The position numbers were made by a program, and so were the translations under genes. The notes under the pieces were generated by a model. It made no database searches, had not been told where the DNA came from, and saw nothing but the letters and a program-made list of their open reading frames with translations. From Bacteroidales bacterium (GTDB taxonomy: Bacteria; Bacteroidota; Bacteroidia; Bacteroidales; P3), in NCBI GenBank assembly GCA_017455205.1, contig JAFTBM010000014.1, forward strand, positions 1 to 37,147: a stretch of 37,147 bases of DNA, in the 5' to 3' direction. The first letter of the stretch is position 1. Each line of letters starts with the position of its first letter. This document shows positions 1 through 7,429 of this stretch, piece after piece.

Positions 1-24
1 ATGATGATATCTTCTCCTTCCATA

Positions 25-576
25 TTATATTCGAGGTCTTATTTGTAACACCATCGATTTTGAGGGGTTTGTCATTCTAAAGTGGTCGAATTCGATCACT
101 TTAAAGTTGGGATCGATTAATTGCAGTCGTTGGTTAATCCACCCTTCGCTGTAGCCTTTGGCACGGTAGAAGTCGGCACCACGAGCGATAGCTTTCTCAG
201 GGTCGGCTATCTCATCCAGCCGTTCTGCTCCGACCTGCGCCATCCATTGCTTGAATGGCTCAACTTTAGGTGAGGGGATGGATTGGATAATGCGCAGAAG
301 CTGTTTTGTATCAGCCACATCCGTAAGCCTGTGCTTCCCATCGGTTGAGACCATTTTCAACTGCTTACAATTTGTAAGCAGTTCATCAGCACCCTCAGCT
401 TTGAGGCGTTTTTTAAGCACAGCCCAATAGGTGCTGGCATTTCTGGCAGTGGGTTGGTCTGTCAGCACCGCCACTACATCCACCACCGAGAAGTACCACT
501 CCTCGTGCTCCGCATCCCAATGTGTGCGCACCTTCTTATCTTGGAATATCTGGATCTTCTGCATATTATTTGTCAT
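25..576 (-). CDS. BRO-N domain protein (phage antirepressor-like), apparently truncated
   Basis: Residues ~5-100 carry the BRO-N pattern: an EEWYFSVVDVVAVLT stretch, then YWAVLKKRLKAEG, the block TNCKQLKM, and later LLRIIQSIPSPKVEPFKQWMAQVG. Such proteins occur in prophages and mobile elements of Bacteroidales and are thought to be DNA-binding antirepressor-type proteins. From memory, full-length relatives run to roughly 270 residues, while this one ends after ~183. The tail after WINQRLQL reads DPNFKVIEFDHF, which resembles the NPNFKVIEFDGF stretch of Bacteroidales KilA-N proteins rather than the usual BRO-N continuation, so the gene may be a recombinant or frameshifted remnant. I chose ATG at 576; the longer reading from 594 needs a TTG. 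It lies 19 bp beyond the end of the nifJ remnant. Confidence 0.7.
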   Translation of the reverse strand: MTNNMQKIQIFQDKKVRTHWDAEHEEWYFSVVDVVAVLTDQPTARNASTYWAVLKKRLKAEGADELLTNCKQLKMVSTDGKHRLTDVADTKQLLRIIQSIPSPKVEPFKQWMAQVGAERLDEIADPEKAIARGADFYRAKGYSEGWINQRLQLIDPNFKVIEFDHFRMTNPSKSMVLQIRPRI

Positions 577-595
577 TATAAGGCAAAATGGCAAA

Positions 596-790
596 TCAAG
601 ACATGCACCCCGCCATCGGGTTCAACGGCATGATGGAATAGATTGTCGCAACCTCGCTGTGGTGTGCCGTTGGCTCGGTCGACAACATATAGGCCACATG
701 AGCCGCCGCATAGTTACCATCGCAAGTCATTAACCCGTTCTCCGCTTCGCTATCAAAACATCCACTGGGTGTTCTTTCATCTTTTGCCAT
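596..790 (-). pseudogene. nifJ: N-terminal remnant of pyruvate:ferredoxin (flavodoxin) oxidoreductase
   Basis: This 64-codon frame starts with ATG at 790. Its segment GLMTCDGNYAAAHVAYMLS followed by SEVATIYSIMPLNPMAG matches the conserved start of NifJ/PFOR, where the family has TCDGN-AAAH-AY-FSEVAAIYPITPSSPMAE. About seven extra residues (TEPTAHH) split the motif, the PITPSS core is altered to SIMPLNP, and a stop follows. The intact enzyme is ~1,180 residues, so under 5% remains and it cannot be functional. The match is by recognition of the motif, not by alignment. It may still be transcribed from the box at 853-860. Confidence 0.6.
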
Positions 791-852
791 AATTGCTTAA
801 CCATTTACGGATTAATATTTTCGATGTCTACTTTTTATTTCTTTGCGAAGTG

Positions 853-860
853 CAAATATA
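853..860 (-). promoter_or_regulatory. Bacteroidales -7 box upstream of the nifJ remnant
   Basis: On the minus strand the octamer TATATTTG fits the TAnnTTTG consensus and lies ~63 bp upstream of the remnant's ATG. I see no good TTTG/TTG element 18-20 bp further upstream, so support rests on one box. Confidence 0.35.
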
Positions 861-1365
861 CGAAATATCTGCCATTCTTTGCTGCTTTTTATTGTTAATA
901 TGTTATATCCTTGTGCTATCTGTTTGGCATTCATTGAAGAAACGACGGATTCGTCAATCTCCTTCTCCGCAGCCTCTCGTGCCACAAGAGTAGTTGCAAC
1001 GCCACAACGGGCGTCGTTGGCACTCGCTACCATTCCTCAAAGACCTTTGTTCTTGGAGATTTGTGAGTGTTCTCCATTTCGCTATCGTGCTCTTACTTAC
1101 AGTCGAGCCATACACCTCATAGCCAATGCCCCCCCCCCCACCCTCACACAATGTTCTTGTTTTTTGTTTTCAGTGGTGTAATGTAATGATAGATGAGATA
1201 AGAAAGGCCGCCCGCAAACACTGCACAGCCAAGCATTCCAAGGGCTGCGGCACCTGAAGGCACCTTATGAAAATGATATTCTACCAGTTTGCCGACGGTG
1301 TGCCTCTGCGCTATTTTGCATATGTGATGCAGTCGGCATCGTGAACCTAAATCAACAAATCACAC
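861..1365. other. Gene-poor accessory gap with an 11-C homopolymer
   Basis: No convincing gene is seen here. Both strands carry short open frames with no family resemblance I can support, including a 23-codon frame at 1183 with an AKHSKGCG stretch. A run of 11 C residues at 1129-1139 is the most slippage-prone tract in the window. Composition is more AT-rich than the flanking core genes, which fits decayed mobile DNA next to the BRO-N and nifJ remnants. Confidence 0.5.
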
Positions 1366-1534
1366 ACCCAATTCTCAATTCTCAATTAAGTGAATTGTGA
1401 TTTGTGATAAGAGAGAGGGCAGCGACCCAATTCTCAATTCTCAATTCTCAATTAAGTGAATTGTGATTTGTGATTTGTGATAAGAGAGAGGGCAGCGACC
1501 CAATTTTCAATTCTCAATTCTCAATTCTCAATTA
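1366..1534. repeat. Nested direct repeat built from 7-bp units (CAATTCT and GTGATTT)
   Basis: Three direct copies of a longer unit begin ACCCAATT at 1366, 1425 and 1498. Each starts with a run of CAATTCT heptamers; the first two continue into GTGATTT heptamers and an AGAGAGAGGGCAGCG segment. Copies one and two are 59 and 73 bp long; the 14-bp difference equals one extra heptamer of each kind, the mark of slipped-strand expansion. The tract ends 8 bp before the 11-bp-phased array at 1543. Confidence 0.85.
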
Positions 1535-1542
1535 CCACCATC

Positions 1543-1646
1543 TCCGTGTCATCTCCGTGTCAACTCCGTGTCAGGTCCGTGTCACCTCCGACTCGATACG
1601 GACCTGACACGGATCAAACACGGCCCATGCACGACCCAAACACGGG
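1543..1646 (+). repeat. 11-bp-phased dyad array, copy 1 (five octamers each side)
   Basis: TCCGTGTC-type octamers start at 1543, 1554, 1565, 1576 and 1587, exactly 11 bp apart. At the centre the orientation flips (TCCGACTC abutting GATACGGA around a TCGA), and inverted octamers start at 1595, 1606, 1617, 1628 and 1639, again 11 bp apart. Three-base spacers separate the octamers. The spacing is about one helical turn, so every octamer would face the same side of the DNA. A near-identical copy in opposite orientation lies at 34168-34271, and a related one at 17189-17270. Function is unknown. Confidence 0.9.
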
Positions 1647-1757
1647 GGAAGTCCCTATCCGACTTTTGGCAAATTCTGCCTTTGTTGAAGTCGCTTTTTG
1701 GCTTGCACGGCTGTGGGGGCGACGCTGTGGGCCGTTGGAACTCGGCGGGGAAGGAAC

Positions 1758-1804
1758 ATTGCACGGCAGATATAGCGGTGTGATGGGAAAATTGCACGGC
1801 AGAT
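1758..1804 (+). repeat. 14-bp direct repeat upstream of tamB, 33 bp apart
   Basis: ATTGCACGGCAGAT occurs at 1758-1771 and again at 1791-1804, exactly 33 bp apart (three turns). A shorter relative, TTGCACGGC, lies at 1703-1711. Position just before the tamB start suggests an operator pair or a remnant duplication. No promoter box of the TAnnTTTG type is seen between here and the gene. Confidence 0.6.
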
Positions 1805-1883
1805 GTAATAAATGCGTGCAAATAACGTTAAAGGGGGAAGTTATTGCGTGGCTTACGCGATTGTATCCTATTGGGATGCCGAA

Positions 1884-4800
1884 GTGAAAAAGGGATTGAA
1901 CATAGCGGCTAAGGTGGGCGCTGGCGTGTTGCTGGTGCTCTATGTGGCTGTGGCTGCGATGAATTACTCGCTGGTGCAGACCTATGTGGGGCATTTGTCG
2001 GGGAGCTATTTCTCGCGGCAGTGGGGTGGCGAGGTGAGCGTCGGGTCGCTCGGGTTGAGGCCGCTGAGCGGCTTTGTGGCTCACGATTTGCTGCTGGTCT
2101 CGCCCGAGGGCGATACGATATTGCGAGCCGAGGCACTGCGCCTGCATTTCAAGCAGTTCCCGTTCAAAAAGGGAGGCGCGGAAGGTGAGTATGTGATAGG
2201 CACACAGCTGCGTTTCGGCCGTGTGGCACTGGAGAATGTGTATTTCCACTTGGAGAAGTACAGCAAGGAGGATTCGCTCGGGCGCAGCGGCATTAACTTG
2301 CAGTATATCATTGACTATTTCAATCGAGATCGCGAGCGGAAGAGCAGCGGGAAGAAGTTCGTGCTTGAGATGGGGACGCTGACTTTGAAGCACATGCATT
2401 TCCGACTGGATTTGCCGTCGAAGCGGGCGGAGATGGCTGGGAGAGTGAACACGGCCCACATGGAGTTTGCCGACATTTCGGGTAAGTTTAAGGATTTCAA
2501 GTTGGTGAACGACGATGTGTCGATGCGGATAGTGCGCATGGCTACCGAGGAGCGGAGTGGCTTCCGAGTGGAGGAGATGAGCGGACGGATGCGTGTGGCA
2601 CGCACAGGAATTGAGCTTGAAGGCTTTGAAGTGCTGACGCCGCAGAGCCACCTTTGCGCCGATGGCTATATGCACTATGGGCATTGGCGTGAGCTGGGCG
2701 ACATCTACCATTCGGTCGAGTGCCGATTGGCGTTGGGCGAGGGTACGCGCTTGGCGATGCGCGATGTGGCCTACTGGATGCGGCGGTTGCCAGAGTGGGA
2801 TTTGCAGTTGGAGGTGTCGGGCGAGGGGAGCGGACGGATAGACAGCCTGCAGCTGGACGGCCTGCGGGTGGGCTACGGTGGCGGCACGCAGATCGAGGCC
2901 GACGGACTGCTGGTGGGGTTGCCTTCGATCAAGGGACTTTCGTGGGATATTGACCAGCTGCGCGTGCGAAGCCGCGAGGCCGATGTCGGGGCACTAATGG
3001 CGAGTGTGGGAGGGCGCCTACCTTCGGGGTTGGCCACTTGGCTGCGCCAGGCTGGACGGATGGAGCTGACGGCCTCGGGTCGTGGCACGTGGGAGGGCAC
3101 GGCTTGGACTGACGCGAGGGTGGCAAGCCAGCTGGGAAGCCTTCATGCACGGGGTAGCTGGAGGCTTGCCGATGGGCGGCGACAGTTGCTATTGGAAGCG
3201 CAGAGCGGTGGGCTGAACTTCGGGTCGCTGAAGAGCGATTGGCTGACGCAAAGCGGCCTGACACTGAAGGCCGAGGCGAGTATGCCCAAAGGGAAAGTTC
3301 GCCCCGCGCAGGTGAAAGGCAGGGCCGAGGTGGAGCTGCACGAGAGCGTGGTGAAGGGGCAACGGCTGGCACCGATAGGTGTAACTGCGGGGTTGGATGG
3401 CGGCACGGTGGAGGTCGCGGCTCGCTGTGCCGACAGCTTGGCACGATTTACCCTCGAGGGGAAGGCGAAGTTGGCCGACACGGTGCGCGGCTACTATGCG
3501 AGCCTTGATGTGCAGCGGCTGCGTGCCGATGCCTTTGGGCTGCTCAAAGAGCGGTTTGGCGAAGTGAAAGGGCAGTTGGTGGCCAACTTCAAAGGCAATA
3601 CGCCCGATGAGATGAGTGGTGCACTGGTGGTGCAGGGTGCGCAGATGGGTGAGGCAAGGATAGAGGAGGCCACGCTCACCGTGCGCTCGGACGGGCGGCG
3701 AAAGGAGGTGCGGCTGGAGAGCGAGGCGGTTGAGGCCTCGGCCAGTGGTAATTTTGCCTATGCCGACCTGCCGCTGATGGCACGGCGGACGGCGGAGAAG
3801 ATAGTGCCCGCAGCACTGCACGGCGAGAGAGCCGATGGTGAGGGGACAGACTACGCTGCCATCGAGAGCAGCACGGTGGCCTTCAACGTGCAATGGCTGG
3901 ATGGTGGACGATTGCTTCAGGCACTGGCACCGACGGTGGCGGTAGCCGCTGGCACTCGGCTCAGCGGCAGCTACAACCACTACGAGCTGCTGAAGGTGGC
4001 CATGCGCAGTGAGCGGTTGCGAGTGGGGAGTGTGGAGATGAAAGCCGTGGGTGCCACAGGGCAGATGGAGGGCGATGCCTACCGGCTGGCGGTGGAGAGC
4101 CCCTCGGTGGCTGTCGGGCAACGCGAGTGGCTGCAGAATGTGGAGGCGACGCTCCTCAACGGCGGGGAGCATGCCGAGGCGGGTCTTGCCTGGGGCAACG
4201 GCGAGGCAGAAAGCGAGGGCGACCTGCGGCTGGCGCTGGATAGCCACCGCGTGAGCGTGGTGCACCCAGGGTTTCGGGTGGGGAGACATCGATGGGAGGT
4301 GGGGATAGACAGCCTGCTGGTCTACCGCCGCCCGAGGCTTTCGCTCTGTGGAAGCGGCATCAGGCTGACGGGCGGCGAGCAGGGCATCAACGCCACGGTG
4401 CAGCTGCTGGGTGGCGAGGAGGACTACGTGGAGCTTGATTTCGAGCGGTTCAACTTGGCCAGCGTGGGCAGTGTGCTGCTGAAGCGGAGCCAGGTGGAGG
4501 TGGCAGGGCGAGTGGATGGGAGGTTCAGCATGTTCGGTTTCGGCCGGGTACCCTACTTCAACGCAAGCCTTGCGGTGGACAGCTGCGTGGTGAACAGCCA
4601 GCAGCTGGGCGACATGGGCATTCACTCCGACTGGAATGCCGAGCAAGGGGCGCTCAACCTGCAGGTGGAGGGCAAACGGCTGAACGCACAGGGATGGATG
4701 GGTCTGGGGCAGGAAGAGAAGCCGCTGCACTTCACGGTGGGGTTCGACAAGTTTGAGTTGGCGATGGCTGCCCCGTTCCTCAAAGCTTTTGCCAGCAACT

Positions 4801-6320
4801 TTGGCGGGCAACTTCACGGCAGTTTCGACATCGGCGGGACGCTGAAATCGCCTGTGATAAAGGGCGAGGCCAAAGTGGAGGAGGGTGTGATAAGGGTGGA
4901 GGCCACGGGCGTTAGCTACCAATTTGCCGACAGCCTCCACTTCCGCGACAACTATATCACACTCCAAGGCTTCCGAGTGGCCGACCACCAGGGGCATGTG
5001 GCCTTGCTGGATGGCACCATACGCTACGGTGGGACGGACTTGGTGGAACTCGACCTCGGGGTGCAGGCCGACAGCCTGCTGCTGCTCGACCGCCCACGGG
5101 GCAACAACTACCGCGGGCGGTTGCTCGCTGGGCTGCGGGGGGGGGTGAAGGGCAACATGGGCAATATGCGCCTGACAGGTGCGGCTACCACCCTCCAGGG
5201 ATCTACGCTGGCAGTCCCCATCAGCAGCCAGCGGCAGGTAAAGTCGCAAAGCTTCATCACCTTTGTGGAAGACCATCCGCTGCCGGCTGCCGAGGAAGAA
5301 AAGCCTCGGTCGGGGAGCAAGGTGCCATTCAACATTGAGCTTGACATCACGCTTACGCCCGATTTGGAGCTACAATTGCCCATAGACTTTTCCGAGGTGG
5401 GAGCCAACATCAGCGGCAGTGGCTACGGTGCGCTGCATGTCAGCATGGTGCCAGGCGAGACCCCAAGGGTGGTGGGCAACTACGAGGTTACCTCGGGAGG
5501 GTTGAAGTTGAGTATGCTCTCGCTGTTTACCAAGAACTTCACGATAGAGAGCGGCAGCAGCATCGCCTTCCCCGGGGGGATAAGCGACGCTCGGTTCGAC
5601 ATCAAGGCCGTCCACTCGCAGCGAGTAAACCTATCCACACTGACGGGGAGTCTCTCCTCGCTCGACAACACCCAGAAATACCTGCAGGTGGAGAACATCA
5701 TAGCCATTGCAGGCACACTGCGCGAACCCACGGTAGGCTTCGACCTACGCCTGCCCGGGGCCGATGCCAGCGTGGAAGAGGAGGTGTTTGCCTACATCGA
5801 CCGCAGTAGTGAAAGGGATATGATCAACCAGACGATGTCGCTCCTGCTGCGCGGCCAGTTCTATAACACCTCGCAGGCCGACAACTCGGGGTCGGGCAAC
5901 AACAGCTTGGCTGGGGGATACTCTGTGCTGGCCTCGTCGGTGAGCAGCATTGTGAGCGATATGGTGCAGTTTGTGAATGTGGACGTCAATTATCAAGCTG
6001 GCGACGACCTGACCCACGACCAGCTCGACGTCAATATCAGCAAAGACTGGGGCAAATGGTATATCGAAAGCACCGTGGGCTACGGCGGCGAGAGTCGCGA
6101 AATCGAGGCAAGCACTGCCAACGGCACCATCATCGATGCACTGATAGGCTACCGCCTCAACCCGCTGGTTCACCTGTTTGTCTACAACCGCACCAACACC
6201 AACGACTACACGCGAACCGAGATGCCCTACAAGCAGGGGGCTGGGGTGAAGCTGACCAAGGACTTCGACCGCTGGGGCGACCTCTTCGGCAGACGGAGCA
6301 AAAAAGGCAGCGGAAAGTGA
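1884..6320 (+). CDS. tamB: TamB-like translocation and assembly module protein (DUF490)
   Basis: This is a ~1,478-residue protein with one N-terminal membrane anchor (AAKVGAGVLLVLYVAVAAM) and a very long repetitive beta-rich body, typical of the TamB/AsmA-like inner-membrane proteins that span the periplasm and help build the outer membrane. The C-terminal ~400 residues fit the TamB C-terminal domain, with blocks such as GGLKLSMLSLFTKNFTIESGSS and YLQVENIIAIAGTLREPTVGFDL. I prefer GTG at 1884 because it gives a MKKG-plus-anchor start like relatives; GTG 1848 (after AGGGGGAAG) and ATG 1812 are in frame and possible. The coding strand is unusually G-rich compared with other plus-strand genes here. 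rsmG follows after 106 bp. The family call is firm; the specific partner is not visible. Confidence 0.88.
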   Translation: MKKGLNIAAKVGAGVLLVLYVAVAAMNYSLVQTYVGHLSGSYFSRQWGGEVSVGSLGLRPLSGFVAHDLLLVSPEGDTILRAEALRLHFKQFPFKKGGAEGEYVIGTQLRFGRVALENVYFHLEKYSKEDSLGRSGINLQYIIDYFNRDRERKSSGKKFVLEMGTLTLKHMHFRLDLPSKRAEMAGRVNTAHMEFADISGKFKDFKLVNDDVSMRIVRMATEERSGFRVEEMSGRMRVARTGIELEGFEVLTPQSHLCADGYMHYGHWRELGDIYHSVECRLALGEGTRLAMRDVAYWMRRLPEWDLQLEVSGEGSGRIDSLQLDGLRVGYGGGTQIEADGLLVGLPSIKGLSWDIDQLRVRSREADVGALMASVGGRLPSGLATWLRQAGRMELTASGRGTWEGTAWTDARVASQLGSLHARGSWRLADGRRQLLLEAQSGGLNFGSLKSDWLTQSGLTLKAEASMPKGKVRPAQVKGRAEVELHESVVKGQRLAPIGVTAGLDGGTVEVAARCADSLARFTLEGKAKLADTVRGYYASLDVQRLRADAFGLLKERFGEVKGQLVANFKGNTPDEMSGALVVQGAQMGEARIEEATLTVRSDGRRKEVRLESEAVEASASGNFAYADLPLMARRTAEKIVPAALHGERADGEGTDYAAIESSTVAFNVQWLDGGRLLQALAPTVAVAAGTRLSGSYNHYELLKVAMRSERLRVGSVEMKAVGATGQMEGDAYRLAVESPSVAVGQREWLQNVEATLLNGGEHAEAGLAWGNGEAESEGDLRLALDSHRVSVVHPGFRVGRHRWEVGIDSLLVYRRPRLSLCGSGIRLTGGEQGINATVQLLGGEEDYVELDFERFNLASVGSVLLKRSQVEVAGRVDGRFSMFGFGRVPYFNASLAVDSCVVNSQQLGDMGIHSDWNAEQGALNLQVEGKRLNAQGWMGLGQEEKPLHFTVGFDKFELAMAAPFLKAFASNFGGQLHGSFDIGGTLKSPVIKGEAKVEEGVIRVEATGVSYQFADSLHFRDNYITLQGFRVADHQGHVALLDGTIRYGGTDLVELDLGVQADSLLLLDRPRGNNYRGRLLAGLRGGVKGNMGNMRLTGAATTLQGSTLAVPISSQRQVKSQSFITFVEDHPLPAAEEEKPRSGSKVPFNIELDITLTPDLELQLPIDFSEVGANISGSGYGALHVSMVPGETPRVVGNYEVTSGGLKLSMLSLFTKNFTIESGSSIAFPGGISDARFDIKAVHSQRVNLSTLTGSLSSLDNTQKYLQVENIIAIAGTLREPTVGFDLRLPGADASVEEEVFAYIDRSSERDMINQTMSLLLRGQFYNTSQADNSGSGNNSLAGGYSVLASSVSSIVSDMVQFVNVDVNYQAGDDLTHDQLDVNISKDWGKWYIESTVGYGGESREIEASTANGTIIDALIGYRLNPLVHLFVYNRTNTNDYTRTEMPYKQGAGVKLTKDFDRWGDLFGRRSKKGSGK

Positions 6321-6426
6321 GGTGCAGAGGCCGAGGCAACAGTGAGGCTGGGTGGGTGTGACGCGGAGGTTTTTCCCCTCGCAGCACGGCAATATTAGCA
6401 CCAGCATTGCGTTATAGCGACTGAAT

Positions 6427-7047
6427 ATGGACATAATCATCAAGTATTTCCCCGAGCTGACCGACCGCCAGCGTGAGCAACTGGCAGCCATGCTGCCGCT
6501 CTACGAGGAGTGGAACTCCCAGATCAACGTCATCTCCCGCAAGGACATGGAGCATTTCTACGAGCACCACGTGCTGCACTCGCTGGCCATTGCCAAGGTG
6601 GTGCGTTTCAAGCCCATGTGCGAGGTGCTTGATGTCGGCACGGGTGGCGGCTTCCCTGGAGTGCCGCTGGCGGTGATGTTTCCCGAGAGCAGGTTCACCC
6701 TCGTGGACTCGGTGGGAAAGAAAATCAAGGTGGTAGGCGACGTCATAGCCCAGTTGGGACTGGCCAATGCCACGGCTCGGCAGACGAGGGCAGAGCAGGT
6801 GGAGGGCGAGTTCGACTTTGTGGTGTCGAGGGCGGTAACTGCACTGGGCGAGTTTGTGCCGTGGGTTAGGGGAAAAATCTCCAAGTCGCAATACCACGAC
6901 CTGCACAACGGCATCCTCTACCTAAAGGGTGGCGACCTCGACAGCGAACTTTACCCTTTCCGCCACAAGGTGCGCACATGGGATATATCCAACTGGTTCG
7001 CAGAGGAATACTTCTCCACCAAGAAGGTCATCCACCTGCCGCTCTGA
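6427..7047 (+). CDS. rsmG: 16S rRNA (guanine527-N7)-methyltransferase RsmG (GidB)
   Basis: The 206-residue length is normal for RsmG. The start resembles the family pattern (LTDRQREQLAAMLPLYEEWNSQINVISRKD), the SAM-binding motif is LDVGTGGGFPGVPLA at ~69-83, and VVSRAVT and the LKGGDL segment near the C terminus are family blocks. It methylates N7 of G527 in 16S rRNA using SAM, in the cytoplasm. It follows tamB in the same direction and ends 4 bp from the end of the convergent DUF486 gene, leaving no room for a separate terminator. Confidence 0.95.
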   Translation: MDIIIKYFPELTDRQREQLAAMLPLYEEWNSQINVISRKDMEHFYEHHVLHSLAIAKVVRFKPMCEVLDVGTGGGFPGVPLAVMFPESRFTLVDSVGKKIKVVGDVIAQLGLANATARQTRAEQVEGEFDFVVSRAVTALGEFVPWVRGKISKSQYHDLHNGILYLKGGDLDSELYPFRHKVRTWDISNWFAEEYFSTKKVIHLPL

Positions 7048-7051
7048 CGCA

Positions 7052-7429
7052 CTACTCCGTCTTCAGAAAAGCGAAAACCACGGCGGCGATAATGAATGCA
7101 AAGCTGACGAGGTGGTTCCAGCGTATGGGTTCGCCCTTGAAGATTGTTGCCACTACGACGGTGAAGACCGTCAGCGATACGGCTTCTTGAATGATTTTCA
7201 GCTGCATCAGAGAGAATGGCCCGCCAGTTATCTGCGAGCCTATGCGGTTGGCTGGTATCATCACGAGGTATTCCAGCAGTGCCACTCCCCACGAGAGGAG
7301 GATGATGGCAATCAAAGGCCAGTCGCGGGTGATGTTCATCTGCTCCAGCTTGAGGTTGCCATACCAGGCGAGCGTCATAAAGACGTTGCTGACTACCAGC
7401 AGCAAAATGGCAAAGATTCCACGTGTCAT
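7052..7429 (-). CDS. DUF486 / DMT-type small membrane protein
   Basis: A 125-residue protein with four predicted membrane helices: FAILLLVVSNVFMTLAWYG, LIAIILLSWGVALLEYLVM, LTVFTVVVATIFKG and FAFIIAAVVFAFL. The ALLEYLVMIPANRIG and FSLMQLKIIQE blocks are characteristic of the DUF486 branch of the drug/metabolite transporter superfamily. No substrate is known. The ATG at 7429 overlaps the cinA stop in an ATGA tetranucleotide, so translation is probably coupled to cinA. A longer frame reaching 7552 lies inside cinA and is not needed. Confidence 0.85.
   Translation of the reverse strand: MTRGIFAILLLVVSNVFMTLAWYGNLKLEQMNITRDWPLIAIILLSWGVALLEYLVMIPANRIGSQITGGPFSLMQLKIIQEAVSLTVFTVVVATIFKGEPIRWNHLVSFAFIIAAVVFAFLKTE

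Noticed and set aside
812-1033. Open frame of 73 codons on the minus strand, upstream of the nifJ remnant
   Set aside because: It runs across the -7 promoter box, and I know no protein family like it.
1543-1646. CRISPR array
   Set aside because: Units are 8 bp with 3-bp spacers and flip orientation; no 24-37 bp repeats with unique spacers, and no cas genes.
1477-1887. Open frame of 136 codons over the repeat region, with similar translations at 17.2 and 34.1 kb
   Set aside because: The shared RSVS/TRYG-type peptides come from translating the 11-bp arrays; 11 is not a multiple of 3, so repeats read in all frames. No start signal or conservation supports a protein.
3189-5276. Long open frame (695 codons) on the minus strand
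   Set aside because: It lies antisense inside tamB, has His/Leu/Gln-rich composition without any family motif, and results from the GC-rich codon pattern of tamB.
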